A DNA stretch of 64,000 bases, taken from the NCBI RefSeq assembly GCF_000744435.1, contig NZ_JQLX01000013.1:124001-188000 (forward strand), read 5' to 3'. The DNA is from Hippea jasoniae. GTDB taxonomy: Bacteria > Campylobacterota_A > Desulfurellia > Desulfurellales > Hippeaceae. Positions 44,860 to 53,465 of this stretch are shown here, in pieces; the first letter of the stretch is position 1, and every line of letters begins with the position of its first letter. The notes below the pieces were generated by a model that saw only the letters and a list, made by a program, of their open reading frames with translations, did no database searches and had not been told where the DNA came from. The translations under genes were made by a program, and so were the position numbers.

Positions 44860-46303
44860 AAATGCTCAGATTATAGCTTTTTTTACCTTTATAAGCAGGA
44901 TTTTTGGGTATATAAGGGATCTTTTTATAGCATCATACTTTGGTGCAAATTTCTATACAGATATTTTCTTTATTCTTTTCAGGATTCCCAATTCATTCAG
45001 GAGATTTATAGGCGAAGGGGCTTTAAACTCCTCTGTTGTGCCGGTTTTAAGTAAGCTTGATAAAACGCAAAAAAATCAGACCATTAACAGCCTTCTGTTT
45101 TACTTTTCTGTTATTCTTTTATTTGTGGTTATTATTGGCGAGCTGTTTCCTAAACTGTTTATAGCTTTATTTGCAGCAGGTTACCTTCAAAATCCTCACA
45201 TTCACATGATAGAGAATCTTTTTAGACTGATTTTTCCTTATCTATTCTTTATCGGCTTAACGGTTCTTTTGATGGGTATTCTAAACAGTTTCAAAAAGTT
45301 TGCTATTCCAGCATTCTGTCCTGTTTTGCTCAATCTAAGCATAATTGCAAGCGTTGTTTTTCTGTATAATTTTTTTAAAAACCCTGTTTATGCCCTTATT
45401 ATTGGAGTTCTGATTGGCGGGGTTTTGCAGCTTTCCTTGTCGTTTTTTGATTTTTTAACGCTTAAAATTCCCTTTAAACGCCCCATTATCAATGAACCTT
45501 TAAAAGAGATCTTCAAACTGCTTGGTTTGTCAATTGTTGGCAACTCGGCCTATCAAATATCATCTATGGTTGATACTGTTGTGGCAAGCTTTTTGGCTGC
45601 TGGTAGTTTTTCTTTTATATTTTATGCAAACAGGCTGTTTCAGTTTCCCTATGCCGTATTTCTGCTTGCAGTTGCACAGGCTTCGCTTCCGGATTTATCA
45701 CGACTATCGATAGAAAAGCTATTTGTTGTCACAAAACGGATTTTAGAATTTGTAATTATAATCGGTATTATTATTTCAATTTATACGATTATTTTTTCAT
45801 TTGATATTGTAAAGTTGATCTTTATGCACGGCAGATTTTCTTACTCTGATGCTATAAATACATCCATAGCCCTTCAGATTTTTATTGCAGGTTTTGTTTT
45901 TTTTGGTATATCCAAGATACTTTCAAACAGCTTCTATGCCATAAAGGATGCCAAAACCCCTCTAAAAGCCTCTGTTTTTTCTTCCGTAGTTGCTATAGTT
46001 TCCTCTGTTGCTTTAGGCTTTTTGCTTGGTTTTAAAGGCCTTGCTTTATCAACTACTATTGCTGCAGTTGTAAATGCAGGCTTTCTTTTTTTTAAAGCAA
46101 ATCAAAGATTTGGTAGATTTGGTTTTAAGGATATTGTTAATCTCAAAATTTTATCATCTGTTTTTGTTTTGTCTTTGTTGTTTGTTGTCCTAAAGCAGTT
46201 TAAATACGGATTCTATGTGTCTATTTTTGTGGTTTTACCTGTTTTCTTTTATATTTTTTTTGAGTATAAAAGAATCTTTTCAGCTTCCTTTAAATCGCTG
46301 TAG
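44852..46303 (+). CDS. murJ: Lipid II flippase MurJ
   Basis: A 483-residue polytopic membrane protein of the MOP superfamily with about 14 hydrophobic segments. FFTFISRIFGYIRDLFIAS near the start, FRRFIGEGALNSSVVPVL and SLLFAGRLF-like FIFYANRLFQFPYAVFLLAVA identify MurJ. It flips lipid II for peptidoglycan synthesis. The last 55 bases overlap mobA on the other strand. Confidence 0.93.
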   Translation: MFKNAQIIAFFTFISRIFGYIRDLFIASYFGANFYTDIFFILFRIPNSFRRFIGEGALNSSVVPVLSKLDKTQKNQTINSLLFYFSVILLFVVIIGELFPKLFIALFAAGYLQNPHIHMIENLFRLIFPYLFFIGLTVLLMGILNSFKKFAIPAFCPVLLNLSIIASVVFLYNFFKNPVYALIIGVLIGGVLQLSLSFFDFLTLKIPFKRPIINEPLKEIFKLLGLSIVGNSAYQISSMVDTVVASFLAAGSFSFIFYANRLFQFPYAVFLLAVAQASLPDLSRLSIEKLFVVTKRILEFVIIIGIIISIYTIIFSFDIVKLIFMHGRFSYSDAINTSIALQIFIAGFVFFGISKILSNSFYAIKDAKTPLKASVFSSVVAIVSSVALGFLLGFKGLALSTTIAAVVNAGFLFFKANQRFGRFGFKDIVNLKILSSVFVLSLLFVVLKQFKYGFYVSIFVVLPVFFYIFFEYKRIFSASFKSL

Positions 46304-46818
46304 TTGTTGATATTAAAGAAAATCATTTCATTATCGGTTTTAATTGTTTTAACGCCTATGTTTTCTATCAAATCCAGTATCCTTCTGTTTGAGCAATCCA
46401 TTTTTAAGATTTCTTTATCAGGATCACATATTACTATCGGCAGGGTTTTAAGTTTATTGTTTTGTTTGTAACATACAGCTATAGGTTTTTTATCGATTGC
46501 ATCAATTAATCTTGAAATATGCTCTTTTTTGACAAACGGCATATCGGCAGCAAGAAAAACATAAATATCAGCGCTAACCTCTTTTATTACATTGGCTATT
46601 CCACATGCTGGACCTAAAAACGGCTTTTGATCTTTTATAATTTTGTAGCCTTCAAATGTTTCGTTATGCCTTGTACTTATATAAACATCATTGGAAATTT
46701 CAAAAGCTACCTGAAGTGCATAATCTATCAATTTTTTACCGTTGAGGGTTGCAAAACGCTTATCATTGCCAAAGCGACTGCTTTTTCCACCGGCTAATAT
46801 GCAGCTAACTGTTTTCAT
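46249..46818 (-). CDS. mobA: Molybdenum cofactor guanylyltransferase
   Basis: A 189-residue MobA with CILAGGKSSRFGNDKRFATL (GTP binding), IIKDQKPFLGPACGI and VFLAADMPFVKKEHI with the metal-binding Asp. It attaches GMP to molybdopterin to form bis-MGD, the cofactor of the molybdoenzyme encoded at 54055-56361. Its start overlaps the beta-helix gene by 14 bases, and its end lies antisense in murJ. Confidence 0.92.
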   Translation of the reverse strand: MKTVSCILAGGKSSRFGNDKRFATLNGKKLIDYALQVAFEISNDVYISTRHNETFEGYKIIKDQKPFLGPACGIANVIKEVSADIYVFLAADMPFVKKEHISRLIDAIDKKPIAVCYKQNNKLKTLPIVICDPDKEILKMDCSNRRILDLIENIGVKTIKTDNEMIFFNINNYSDLKEAEKILLYSKKI

Positions 46819-47884
46819 AGTAAACCCTTTCTATATTTTCGCTCATGATAGCGGAATTTATACTATTTATCTTGCCATTTATTCTTATATTTGTGAGTTT
46901 TACATAATTGCAATCTGTTATATTTATGTTTCCTTCAACACTTGAACTATAAATTCTTAATTTTGAACTATCAAAAAACAATGAATTTTTTAAGAAATTA
47001 CACCCCTCTATTGTGAATGTGGAATTTTCAAAAGACTGTATGGCTTTTGAATTATTTGATACTGTCGAGTTTTTTATCTCTACTGTGGCGGTTTTTGAAG
47101 CGTATATACCTGTAAAACCATTTTCAATCCTGCAGTTATTGATTAAAACATTAGCATTATTGATGGTAATCTGTGCAAAATCATGCTCATCGATGTTATC
47201 TGTTAAAGTGGTGTTTTCCAATTTGCAGCTGCATCCACCGTCTATAAAAATACCTCTTTTATTGTTTTTTATCGTGCAGTTGATAATTTCAACTTTTGAG
47301 CCAAGTTGCATATTAATGGTAAAAGAGTGAGTGTTTTTTATTGTTGAATTTTGTATTATGCCTTCTGATGCTGTTAGAGAAATATTATTGAATAATTCAC
47401 TATCAGAAGCGTTGTTAACAATAAAAGAGTCTCTTATAAAAAAATCAACAGATTCACACAGTATGGCATAACCGGAATTGTTTTCAATCAAAGTTTCTAT
47501 TATTTCTATTTCTGAGCTTTCAGCCTCTATACCACAAAAGTTTAAACCATTTTTTATGCTTGAGTTTTTAATTGAAGTTTTTGTGTTTTGAAAAAGCAGT
47601 TGAGGCAGTATTAATTCATCACTAAAATTGTTATCGAAGATGCAGTTGTTTATATAAATTTCTGAGTTTTCAGCCGTGATTGCAGTGGTTTTACAGTTTT
47701 TAAAAAAGCAGTTGTTAAATGTAACAGCTGAGTTTATTAAAGAAATTGGACTATTAAAACGACAATGATTAAACTCTATTCTTCTATTTTTTAACTCAAC
47801 ATCATCAGTGATAATCTTATCGTTAATTATTTCTGTTTTCATTGTTGCATTTTTCTTTTTAAACCTTAAAATAATCTCAACCAT
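46805..47884 (-). CDS. Right-handed beta-helix repeat protein
   Basis: A 359-residue protein made almost wholly of short repeats of about 22 residues, such as VTFNNCFFKNCKTTAI, IYINNCIFDNNFSDELI and VEIINCTIKNNKRGIFI. Stacked Asn and hydrophobic positions define a right-handed parallel beta-helix. No signal peptide, lipobox or catalytic residues are seen, so it seems cytoplasmic or exported by another route. The start is uncertain: ATG 47884 has no clear ribosome site, and the Met at codon 15 is an alternative. It shares a transcript with mobA, but a functional link is not evident. Confidence 0.7.
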   Translation of the reverse strand: MVEIILRFKKKNATMKTEIINDKIITDDVELKNRRIEFNHCRFNSPISLINSAVTFNNCFFKNCKTTAITAENSEIYINNCIFDNNFSDELILPQLLFQNTKTSIKNSSIKNGLNFCGIEAESSEIEIIETLIENNSGYAILCESVDFFIRDSFIVNNASDSELFNNISLTASEGIIQNSTIKNTHSFTINMQLGSKVEIINCTIKNNKRGIFIDGGCSCKLENTTLTDNIDEHDFAQITINNANVLINNCRIENGFTGIYASKTATVEIKNSTVSNNSKAIQSFENSTFTIEGCNFLKNSLFFDSSKLRIYSSSVEGNINITDCNYVKLTNIRINGKINSINSAIMSENIERVYYENS

Positions 47885-47921
47885 TCTATTGCTTTAGTAA
47901 AATTTTTCAAGGGAGGAATGC

Positions 47922-48521
47922 GTGAGCTGGAGATTAAAAGATGAAAAAAAGATAATAGAAATAGGTAGAAATTTTTGTGTTGCTCCATCTAACTACGACA
48001 CAGACAGGATAAAAATTACCCTTACAGATGGCTATTCATTTGGCACAGGGGTTCATGAAACAACAAAAAGCTGTATGGCAATAATGGAAGAAATAGACTT
48101 AAAAGGCAAGAGTTTTTTGGATGTTGGTATCGGCAGCGGTATTTTATCCATTGCTGCATTAAAATTGGGGGCTTTGGAGGCTGTAGGTTTTGATATACAC
48201 AGGTTTGCTGTTGAAGAATGCATAGAAAATGGCAGACTGAATAATGTGAATAATTTACACTGTTTTGTGAGCAACAGGTTAAGCTCAATAAAAAGGTCAT
48301 TTGATATCATAGCTGCCAATATCTTTGGCGATATTATTCTTTCAATGGGTCAGGATATAGTGAGACTTTCAAAACCCAACGGCTATCTATTGCTTTCTGG
48401 TGTAATAGTTGAGGATAATTTTGCAGTTAAAAAATTTTTTACAGAACACGGATTTAAAGTTATTAGAAATCTATATCTTGAAGAATACACAACTTTATTA
48501 TTGAAAAAGGTTTTTTATTAA
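47922..48521 (+). CDS. prmA: PrmA-like ribosomal protein L11 methyltransferase, short form
   Basis: A 199-residue protein equal to the catalytic part of PrmA: FGTGVHETTKSCMAIME, LDVGIGSGILSIAALKLGA (SAM binding), then FDIIAANIFGDIIL, where NIL is usual after AN. Full PrmA has an N-terminal L11-binding domain of about 60-90 residues. Here only some 25 residues precede the core, so substrate binding may differ. The start is a GTG with GGGAGG five bases upstream. An overlapping ATG at 47919 gives only eight codons. It ends 24 bases inside the convergent cytochrome gene. Confidence 0.82.
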   Translation: MSWRLKDEKKIIEIGRNFCVAPSNYDTDRIKITLTDGYSFGTGVHETTKSCMAIMEEIDLKGKSFLDVGIGSGILSIAALKLGALEAVGFDIHRFAVEECIENGRLNNVNNLHCFVSNRLSSIKRSFDIIAANIFGDIILSMGQDIVRLSKPNGYLLLSGVIVEDNFAVKKFFTEHGFKVIRNLYLEEYTTLLLKKVFY

Positions 48522-50141
48522 AATCTTAGATCTTTCCTTTTTATAGAGTGGTGATGTTAGTTTTTCAAGCTCTTTTTTTGTAAGTTTTCTGCCATTTATA
48601 ACCATCCCTTTAAAGAATTCTTCTACAACGGTTCCTTTATAAAAATCTGGATTTAATTGAAGTTTATTGTTGTGGCATGCCTCACAACTTTTACCGTAAA
48701 TACCTATTGTATGGGGAGAATAACCCATTACAATCGAAGCAGTACTTTTATTATCAAACACAACAGTTCCATTTTCATTTACATAGGTTAATTTATAGTT
48801 AAATATTTCTCTGGCTACTGAGTATTTTCCGTTGTTATCAACGATAAGTATAAAGGGCATCCATCTTCTTGCTATCCAACCTTGATACCAAATACCTTTT
48901 TTGAGGGTTTTATCTAAATAGTCGTATGATTTTGGGGGCGTCGATGGGTTCTTTAATGCTCTTTTTAGAAACATTTCTACATAGGGATCTTCCTGCGTTA
49001 TGAGTTTTTTAAACATATCATAATGTAGTTTTGATTTATCAAAATATAAATTCATACCAAAGTGTTCTGATTGCCATAAAGAATGACACGCTGAACATTT
49101 TACTCTCTGATGATATTTATGGGCATATAGATTTTTATCAAAAAGTTTTGGTTTTAATTTTTTTCCTTTTGTAGTTATAAATAGACCTTCTTTTGTTAAG
49201 AGTTTTGGGTTTGATTTGTAGCCACCATGGCAGCTTTCGCAACTTACTTTTACGGCTTCGTTTTCAAATGTATGTTGCTTAAAATCCCCCATCACTCCTT
49301 CTTTTTTATGGCAATCTACGCATGTCATACCTGATCTAAAATGGATATCAGACTGTAGTGCGTGTTGCCCTATGCCATAAATTCTTGGTTTAAAATAACC
49401 GTTTGGCATAATCGGGGATCTAAAATCTTTATGATAATCTTGCGGAAACAGCCCAATATAATCTGTTCCAACAAATTCGTTGTTGTGGCAACTTAGACAG
49501 CTGCTCATTTTTGGATGTTTAAAGAGACGGTGTGTTTTAGAATATACCTTTTTTCCGTATAACACTCTATCACTTCCTAAGTAGTGACCATTTTTTGAAT
49601 ACTCAGCATGACAAGCAGCACATCCTGATAATCTATAGGTTCCCGTAGTTTGAAACTCTGATGAATTAATATGGCATCTTGCACATTTTCTCCTTAGTAG
49701 TATATCTACCAAATCTGAAGGTTGTTTTATTGTTGCTGGATCTGGTATTTGTTTCAGGCTGGAGGTTTCTATTGCAGCAAAAGTGGGTAAAAGGTTTTTT
49801 TGTTTATCCCAAGCAAACCTTGTTATATTTATTACAGATGAGAGTGTATAATGCATAGAGTTTGTCAATCTCTCTATATCTTTTTTATGGCATTTAATAC
49901 ATAATTTTTTTGCATATTTTAGTTCAGAAGGGTTTTTAATTATCTGTTTATGTGAATAGATGTTATTCCTATTTTCTTCTAAAACATGACATTCTATACA
50001 TGTTAGTTTGTGAATATTATCTATTTTTTCTACTGTATGGCATTTATTGCATGAACTTATGTCTTTTGCGTTGAGGTTTGTTGTTGGATATATAAATAGA
50101 AGTGTGAATAAAATTAAAACAGTTTTTACTATTTTGAGCAT
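48498..50141 (-). CDS. Periplasmic decahaem cytochrome c
   Basis: A 547-residue protein with a signal peptide (cleavage near LNA-KD) and ten CxxCH haem sites: CNKCH, CIECH, CIKCH, CARCH, CAACH, CLSCH, CVDCH, CESCH, CSACH and CEACH. Long haem-free stretches follow site nine. It shares modules with the neighbouring 12-haem protein (IIKNPSELKYAKKLCIKCH against IIKNPARLEYAKEKCSKCH; DIHFRSGMTCVDCH against DIHYTKYKLDCIDCH), so both come from one ancestor. Last gene of the respiratory operon. It likely passes electrons between the Rieske/b complex and a periplasmic or outer partner. Confidence 0.9.
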   Translation of the reverse strand: MLKIVKTVLILFTLLFIYPTTNLNAKDISSCNKCHTVEKIDNIHKLTCIECHVLEENRNNIYSHKQIIKNPSELKYAKKLCIKCHKKDIERLTNSMHYTLSSVINITRFAWDKQKNLLPTFAAIETSSLKQIPDPATIKQPSDLVDILLRRKCARCHINSSEFQTTGTYRLSGCAACHAEYSKNGHYLGSDRVLYGKKVYSKTHRLFKHPKMSSCLSCHNNEFVGTDYIGLFPQDYHKDFRSPIMPNGYFKPRIYGIGQHALQSDIHFRSGMTCVDCHKKEGVMGDFKQHTFENEAVKVSCESCHGGYKSNPKLLTKEGLFITTKGKKLKPKLFDKNLYAHKYHQRVKCSACHSLWQSEHFGMNLYFDKSKLHYDMFKKLITQEDPYVEMFLKRALKNPSTPPKSYDYLDKTLKKGIWYQGWIARRWMPFILIVDNNGKYSVAREIFNYKLTYVNENGTVVFDNKSTASIVMGYSPHTIGIYGKSCEACHNNKLQLNPDFYKGTVVEEFFKGMVINGRKLTKKELEKLTSPLYKKERSKILIKNLFQ

Positions 50142-51904
50142 GGAGTCTCTCTTTTGTTAAATTTAATTAGAGAATTTTTAAAGTTTATGTAAATTTTATC
50201 GTAATATGAGTTATGACATTCGATACAGCTTCCAGCCTTTAAAATTCTCATTAATTCCTCCTTGTTAAAAGGTCTTTGCCCTTTGATAGAAACATCCTGT
50301 AGCCTATTGCCATTTATATCAACAAAACTATCAATGGAAAACGGAATGTTTAATCCAGATTTTTTTGAGTTATATATAGGTACAAATTTTATGCCTTTTT
50401 GCGTAAAGTGAAGATAGCCACCACCAAGACCGAGAGTTTGAGGATTAAGATGGCAGTTTTCACATGAGTGAGCTTTTAGTTGTGTTGTGTGTGGATCCCA
50501 GCTTGCAAAGACCAGTTTTTTAATTCTTTTAGATGGTTTAACACCTTGATTGTATTGTGTTAAGAAGGTTTGGCATCCTGGAGCAAAGGGCGCTACCTGT
50601 TTTTTTTCATCAATACCCAAAGCAAATGGCATAAACCTATTGAATGATGAGAATTCTCTGAATGCACCTTTTGTGGGTTTATGCAACAGCCAGTCAAATT
50701 GTTTTACATTTGTAAAGTTTGCCACATGACACCCAAAGCAGGAGGGTAACCACTCAGAATGGCACGCTTGACATGAAAGTCTTTTGTGGATTGTAAGAGA
50801 ATGATAGGGGGCTGTTCTATTAAATGTTATTTTGTATGGCTTACCGTCACGCTTTCTGAAAAAGATAATATCGTTATTTTTAGGATTTTTTTGAAGGTTG
50901 TATATGGGATAAAAATTTTTGTGTGTATAAGCTATTAGCCAGCCTTTTTTTATTTTAACCCTGCCATTTTCAGATGCCAGAAGCTGTGCATCCTTATTTG
51001 GGATTCCAAAAATAGGGTTATGGCAATCTATGCACTGTATTATAACCTGATTTTCGTATCTTTTGTATGCATGTCCATCTCCCATTAAACCCCATTCTGT
51101 ATGGCAATCTATGCAATCCAGTTTGTATTTTGTGTAGTGTATATCGGCATGCAGCTGTAAATAGAATCTGTTCTCATTGAGTATCTTATGTGAGAATTCG
51201 CCGTGTATGTATGGTGTACCATACCCAGCTGATTGAAATTTCCCATAATACGATAAACCTATTCTGTTGGATCGGTTGTGGCATTTTATACATTTTGAAG
51301 ATGGTATTGTTGTGGTAAATTGAGTGTGGTTTTTGCCTTTAACTCCATGGCAATCTATGCAGCCTCCACCTCTAATTTTGGTTTTATTTTTAAAGATATT
51401 CTGCTTTTGGTTTATATGGCATGCTGCACACATTTTTCTAAAGTAGTTCACGGATAAGTCTTTGGTTATGGTTGTGTTATCGTTATTTTTTATTTCTTCT
51501 ATTGAAAGATAAAGTTGTTTATTTTCGAGTTTTTCTGATAATACACCAATAATACCCTTATTTGTTGCCATAATAGAGTTGTTTATACGTTTTATAATAT
51601 CGTTATGGCATTTTGAGCATTTTTCTTTGGCATACTCCAGTCTTGCTGGATTTTTTATAATACCAATATGAGCTTTGTTTTTGTCGAGCGTGTAAGGATT
51701 TCCATCATGACAACTATAACAACCAAAGACGCTAAATGGATGGGATTTTCCTACACCACCACTTTCATTATGACAAATAACGCAACCCTCATTTGGTGTG
51801 GATTGGGGTATATGCTTTGCTTTTTTAAAATAATAGACCGTATATATGATGGTGAAAATCGAAGATACGATAACAATTATCTTAAACCAAACTGATCGCA
51901 CCAT
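50129..51904 (-). CDS. Membrane-anchored dodecahaem cytochrome c
   Basis: A 591-residue protein with one N-terminal membrane helix (about residues 6-22) and twelve CxxCH sites: CVICH, CYSCH, CSKCH, CAACH, CIDCH, CIKCH, CIDCH, CIDCH, CQACH, CFGCH, CENCH and CIECH. It is homologous to the adjacent decahaem protein. Its position directly after the cytochrome b gene (overlap of 23 bases) suggests it takes the place of cytochrome c1 as electron acceptor of the Rieske protein. The start used is ATG 51904; a TTG at 51922 is also open. The 3' end overlaps the decahaem gene by 13 bases. Confidence 0.9.
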   Translation of the reverse strand: MVRSVWFKIIVIVSSIFTIIYTVYYFKKAKHIPQSTPNEGCVICHNESGGVGKSHPFSVFGCYSCHDGNPYTLDKNKAHIGIIKNPARLEYAKEKCSKCHNDIIKRINNSIMATNKGIIGVLSEKLENKQLYLSIEEIKNNDNTTITKDLSVNYFRKMCAACHINQKQNIFKNKTKIRGGGCIDCHGVKGKNHTQFTTTIPSSKCIKCHNRSNRIGLSYYGKFQSAGYGTPYIHGEFSHKILNENRFYLQLHADIHYTKYKLDCIDCHTEWGLMGDGHAYKRYENQVIIQCIDCHNPIFGIPNKDAQLLASENGRVKIKKGWLIAYTHKNFYPIYNLQKNPKNNDIIFFRKRDGKPYKITFNRTAPYHSLTIHKRLSCQACHSEWLPSCFGCHVANFTNVKQFDWLLHKPTKGAFREFSSFNRFMPFALGIDEKKQVAPFAPGCQTFLTQYNQGVKPSKRIKKLVFASWDPHTTQLKAHSCENCHLNPQTLGLGGGYLHFTQKGIKFVPIYNSKKSGLNIPFSIDSFVDINGNRLQDVSIKGQRPFNKEELMRILKAGSCIECHNSYYDKIYINFKNSLIKFNKRETPCSK

Positions 51905-52697
51905 AAAAGAGTACCCATGCAAGTAGAGTGTAATTCAATATTTTTTTGTTATTCTGCAAAAAAGGATATAAAGATAGGATAATAAAGGGGAATAATATTA
52001 TAACAACCACTAAATCAACAGGAAAGTTAAACATAAGCATATTTTCTGCTCCATAAAAAAACCATGGACCTTTAAGTAGCTCTTTTGTCTGCTCTATTTT
52101 TATAATATCTTCTGGTTGTTTTAAAATAACTGTTAGAATTAGTGAAGCAGCAAGAGCTATTGAGCAGAATTCTTTTTTTAGGCTAACAGCTTTTGCGTGT
52201 TTTAATACTAAAAATGTAAACAAAACCGGCAAAATAGATATATGCATTATATAGAATCGAAAAACTGTATTTTGTGGATCTTTGAAAAGTGGTAAAAGAA
52301 AATTTATTAAGTAGCTTTTTTTTATAATGTTTTCTGCAACAAGCATTGCAGATTGACCCGATAGGTCTGCCTTTATAACAAAACCTGTAAACATAAGGAG
52401 TATCAATATAAAAAGGGCAAACGATGCTACAATATATTGATTTTTATTTATGCTTTTCTTTGGATTTTTTTTGATACTCTCAATAACGATGTGAGTAATT
52501 ACAAGAATTAAAGATGCTTCTGATGAAAAGTAATGCAGTTTTCTAAAAAAAGAACCTCCTAAAGAAAACAGCGTTAAATTTTCTACACTTTTAAGAGGTG
52601 TTATCGGGTTGTAAAAAAAGAGTAAGGCAAAACCACTAAAGAAAGAGATGGATATTAATCCAATAGTTAGGTAAGAGATAAAGTAGTCAATTTTCAT
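51882..52697 (-). CDS. Cytochrome b subunit of a Rieske/cytochrome b complex
   Basis: A 271-residue membrane protein with about seven helices. Four haem ligands are in place: H55 and H69 (x13) in helix 2, H152 and H167 (x14) in helix 4, the cytochrome b6 spacing, so two b haems span the membrane. After helix 5, GPWFFYGAEN (210-219) stands where the quinol-site PEWY or PWYFLG motif is expected; the catalytic Glu of PEWY is absent from its place. Two more helices resemble subunit IV. It follows the Rieske gene with a 4-base overlap. It probably oxidises or reduces menaquinol together with the Rieske protein. Confidence 0.85.
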   Translation of the reverse strand: MKIDYFISYLTIGLISISFFSGFALLFFYNPITPLKSVENLTLFSLGGSFFRKLHYFSSEASLILVITHIVIESIKKNPKKSINKNQYIVASFALFILILLMFTGFVIKADLSGQSAMLVAENIIKKSYLINFLLPLFKDPQNTVFRFYIMHISILPVLFTFLVLKHAKAVSLKKEFCSIALAASLILTVILKQPEDIIKIEQTKELLKGPWFFYGAENMLMFNFPVDLVVVIILFPFIILSLYPFLQNNKKILNYTLLAWVLFYGAISLV

Positions 52698-53113
52698 CCC
52701 ACAATGATGTTATCATTTTTTATGTAATATTTTAATTTTTTTAAGGGTTTTGTTGCAGGACCATGGATAACCTTGCCTGCAACTGTAAACCTACTGCCGT
52801 GACAGGGACACTCAAATATTTTATCATTTTCATTGAATTGCAATATACATCCCATGTGAGTACAGTGTGCATCGTAAATTTCAATATGATTTTTATTTTT
52901 AATAATAAAAAGCGGTGGTTTCTTTAAAAAATTAACCCCTTCTTTTAATGTCGATAGTTTAACTTGGATATTAAAAGAGTGTGAAGTGCTTTTAAGCAGT
53001 TTTGAAAAAGGAAGAGACAGACTGGCTATTCCTGCGATTGATAGCCAGCCTGCAGCAGATTCCAGAAACTTACGTCTATCTATCTTAGCATCCCTCAATT
53101 TCTTCTTCGCCAC
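52694..53113 (-). CDS. Rieske iron-sulfur protein with Tat signal
   Basis: A 139-residue protein. DRRKFLESA with R13-R14 followed by a hydrophobic stretch (22-36) is a Tat signal-anchor. The Rieske site is complete: C84 and H86 (CTHMGC) and C102 and H105 (CPCHGS), with C89 and C104 for the disulfide. This binds a [2Fe-2S] cluster that takes one electron from quinol. The frame opens with GTG at 53113, which overlaps the previous gene by 29 bases and has a weak ribosome site. Confidence 0.92.
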   Translation of the reverse strand: MAKKKLRDAKIDRRKFLESAAGWLSIAGIASLSLPFSKLLKSTSHSFNIQVKLSTLKEGVNFLKKPPLFIIKNKNHIEIYDAHCTHMGCILQFNENDKIFECPCHGSRFTVAGKVIHGPATKPLKKLKYYIKNDNIIVG

Positions 53114-53450
53114 CGCCTGCAGAAGGTGCTTCTTGATTGAGCTGGATATTTTCTTCCTTGGGTTCTGGTATTAGATCGATTTGGCCTTTAGTTATCTGAA
53201 TAATAATGCGGTTGTAGTTATCCCATGCCTTCTTGCACCACGGATTAGATTGTACAGCTTTTTTTGCAAAAGTGTAAGCTTCATAAAGTTTATCATTATT
53301 AAACTTTTCCTCAGATAGGTTTACATATTTATTACATAAAGCCTCATTCATTTTGTAGTATTCAGACTGAGAAGCCTTTGTTCTATTGCTAATCAATGCC
53401 AAACCAATGACCAATATCAATACCACTGCAAATAGATATTTTACTTTCAT
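53085..53450 (-). CDS. Small anchored periplasmic protein of unknown function
   Basis: A 121-residue protein with an N-terminal membrane segment (residues 5-22) and a helical middle that looks like one or two TPR-like helix pairs (EEKFNNDKLYEAYTFAKKAV, NPWCKKAWDNYNRII). It ends in an acidic Gly-rich tail with a terminal Cys (EEEIEGC). No haem or Fe-S motif. It lies between the ferredoxin subunit and the Rieske gene, so it may be an accessory or assembly subunit joining the two modules. A strong GAGGAGG site precedes the ATG. Confidence 0.6.
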   Translation of the reverse strand: MKVKYLFAVVLILVIGLALISNRTKASQSEYYKMNEALCNKYVNLSEEKFNNDKLYEAYTFAKKAVQSNPWCKKAWDNYNRIIIQITKGQIDLIPEPKEENIQLNQEAPSAGGGEEEIEGC

Positions 53451-53465
53451 TTCAACCTCCTCATC

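Noticed and set aside
47919-47945. ATG directly upstream of prmA as a separate start
   Set aside because: It gives only eight codons before a stop and is out of frame with PrmA; the GTG at 47922 fits the protein and the ribosome site.
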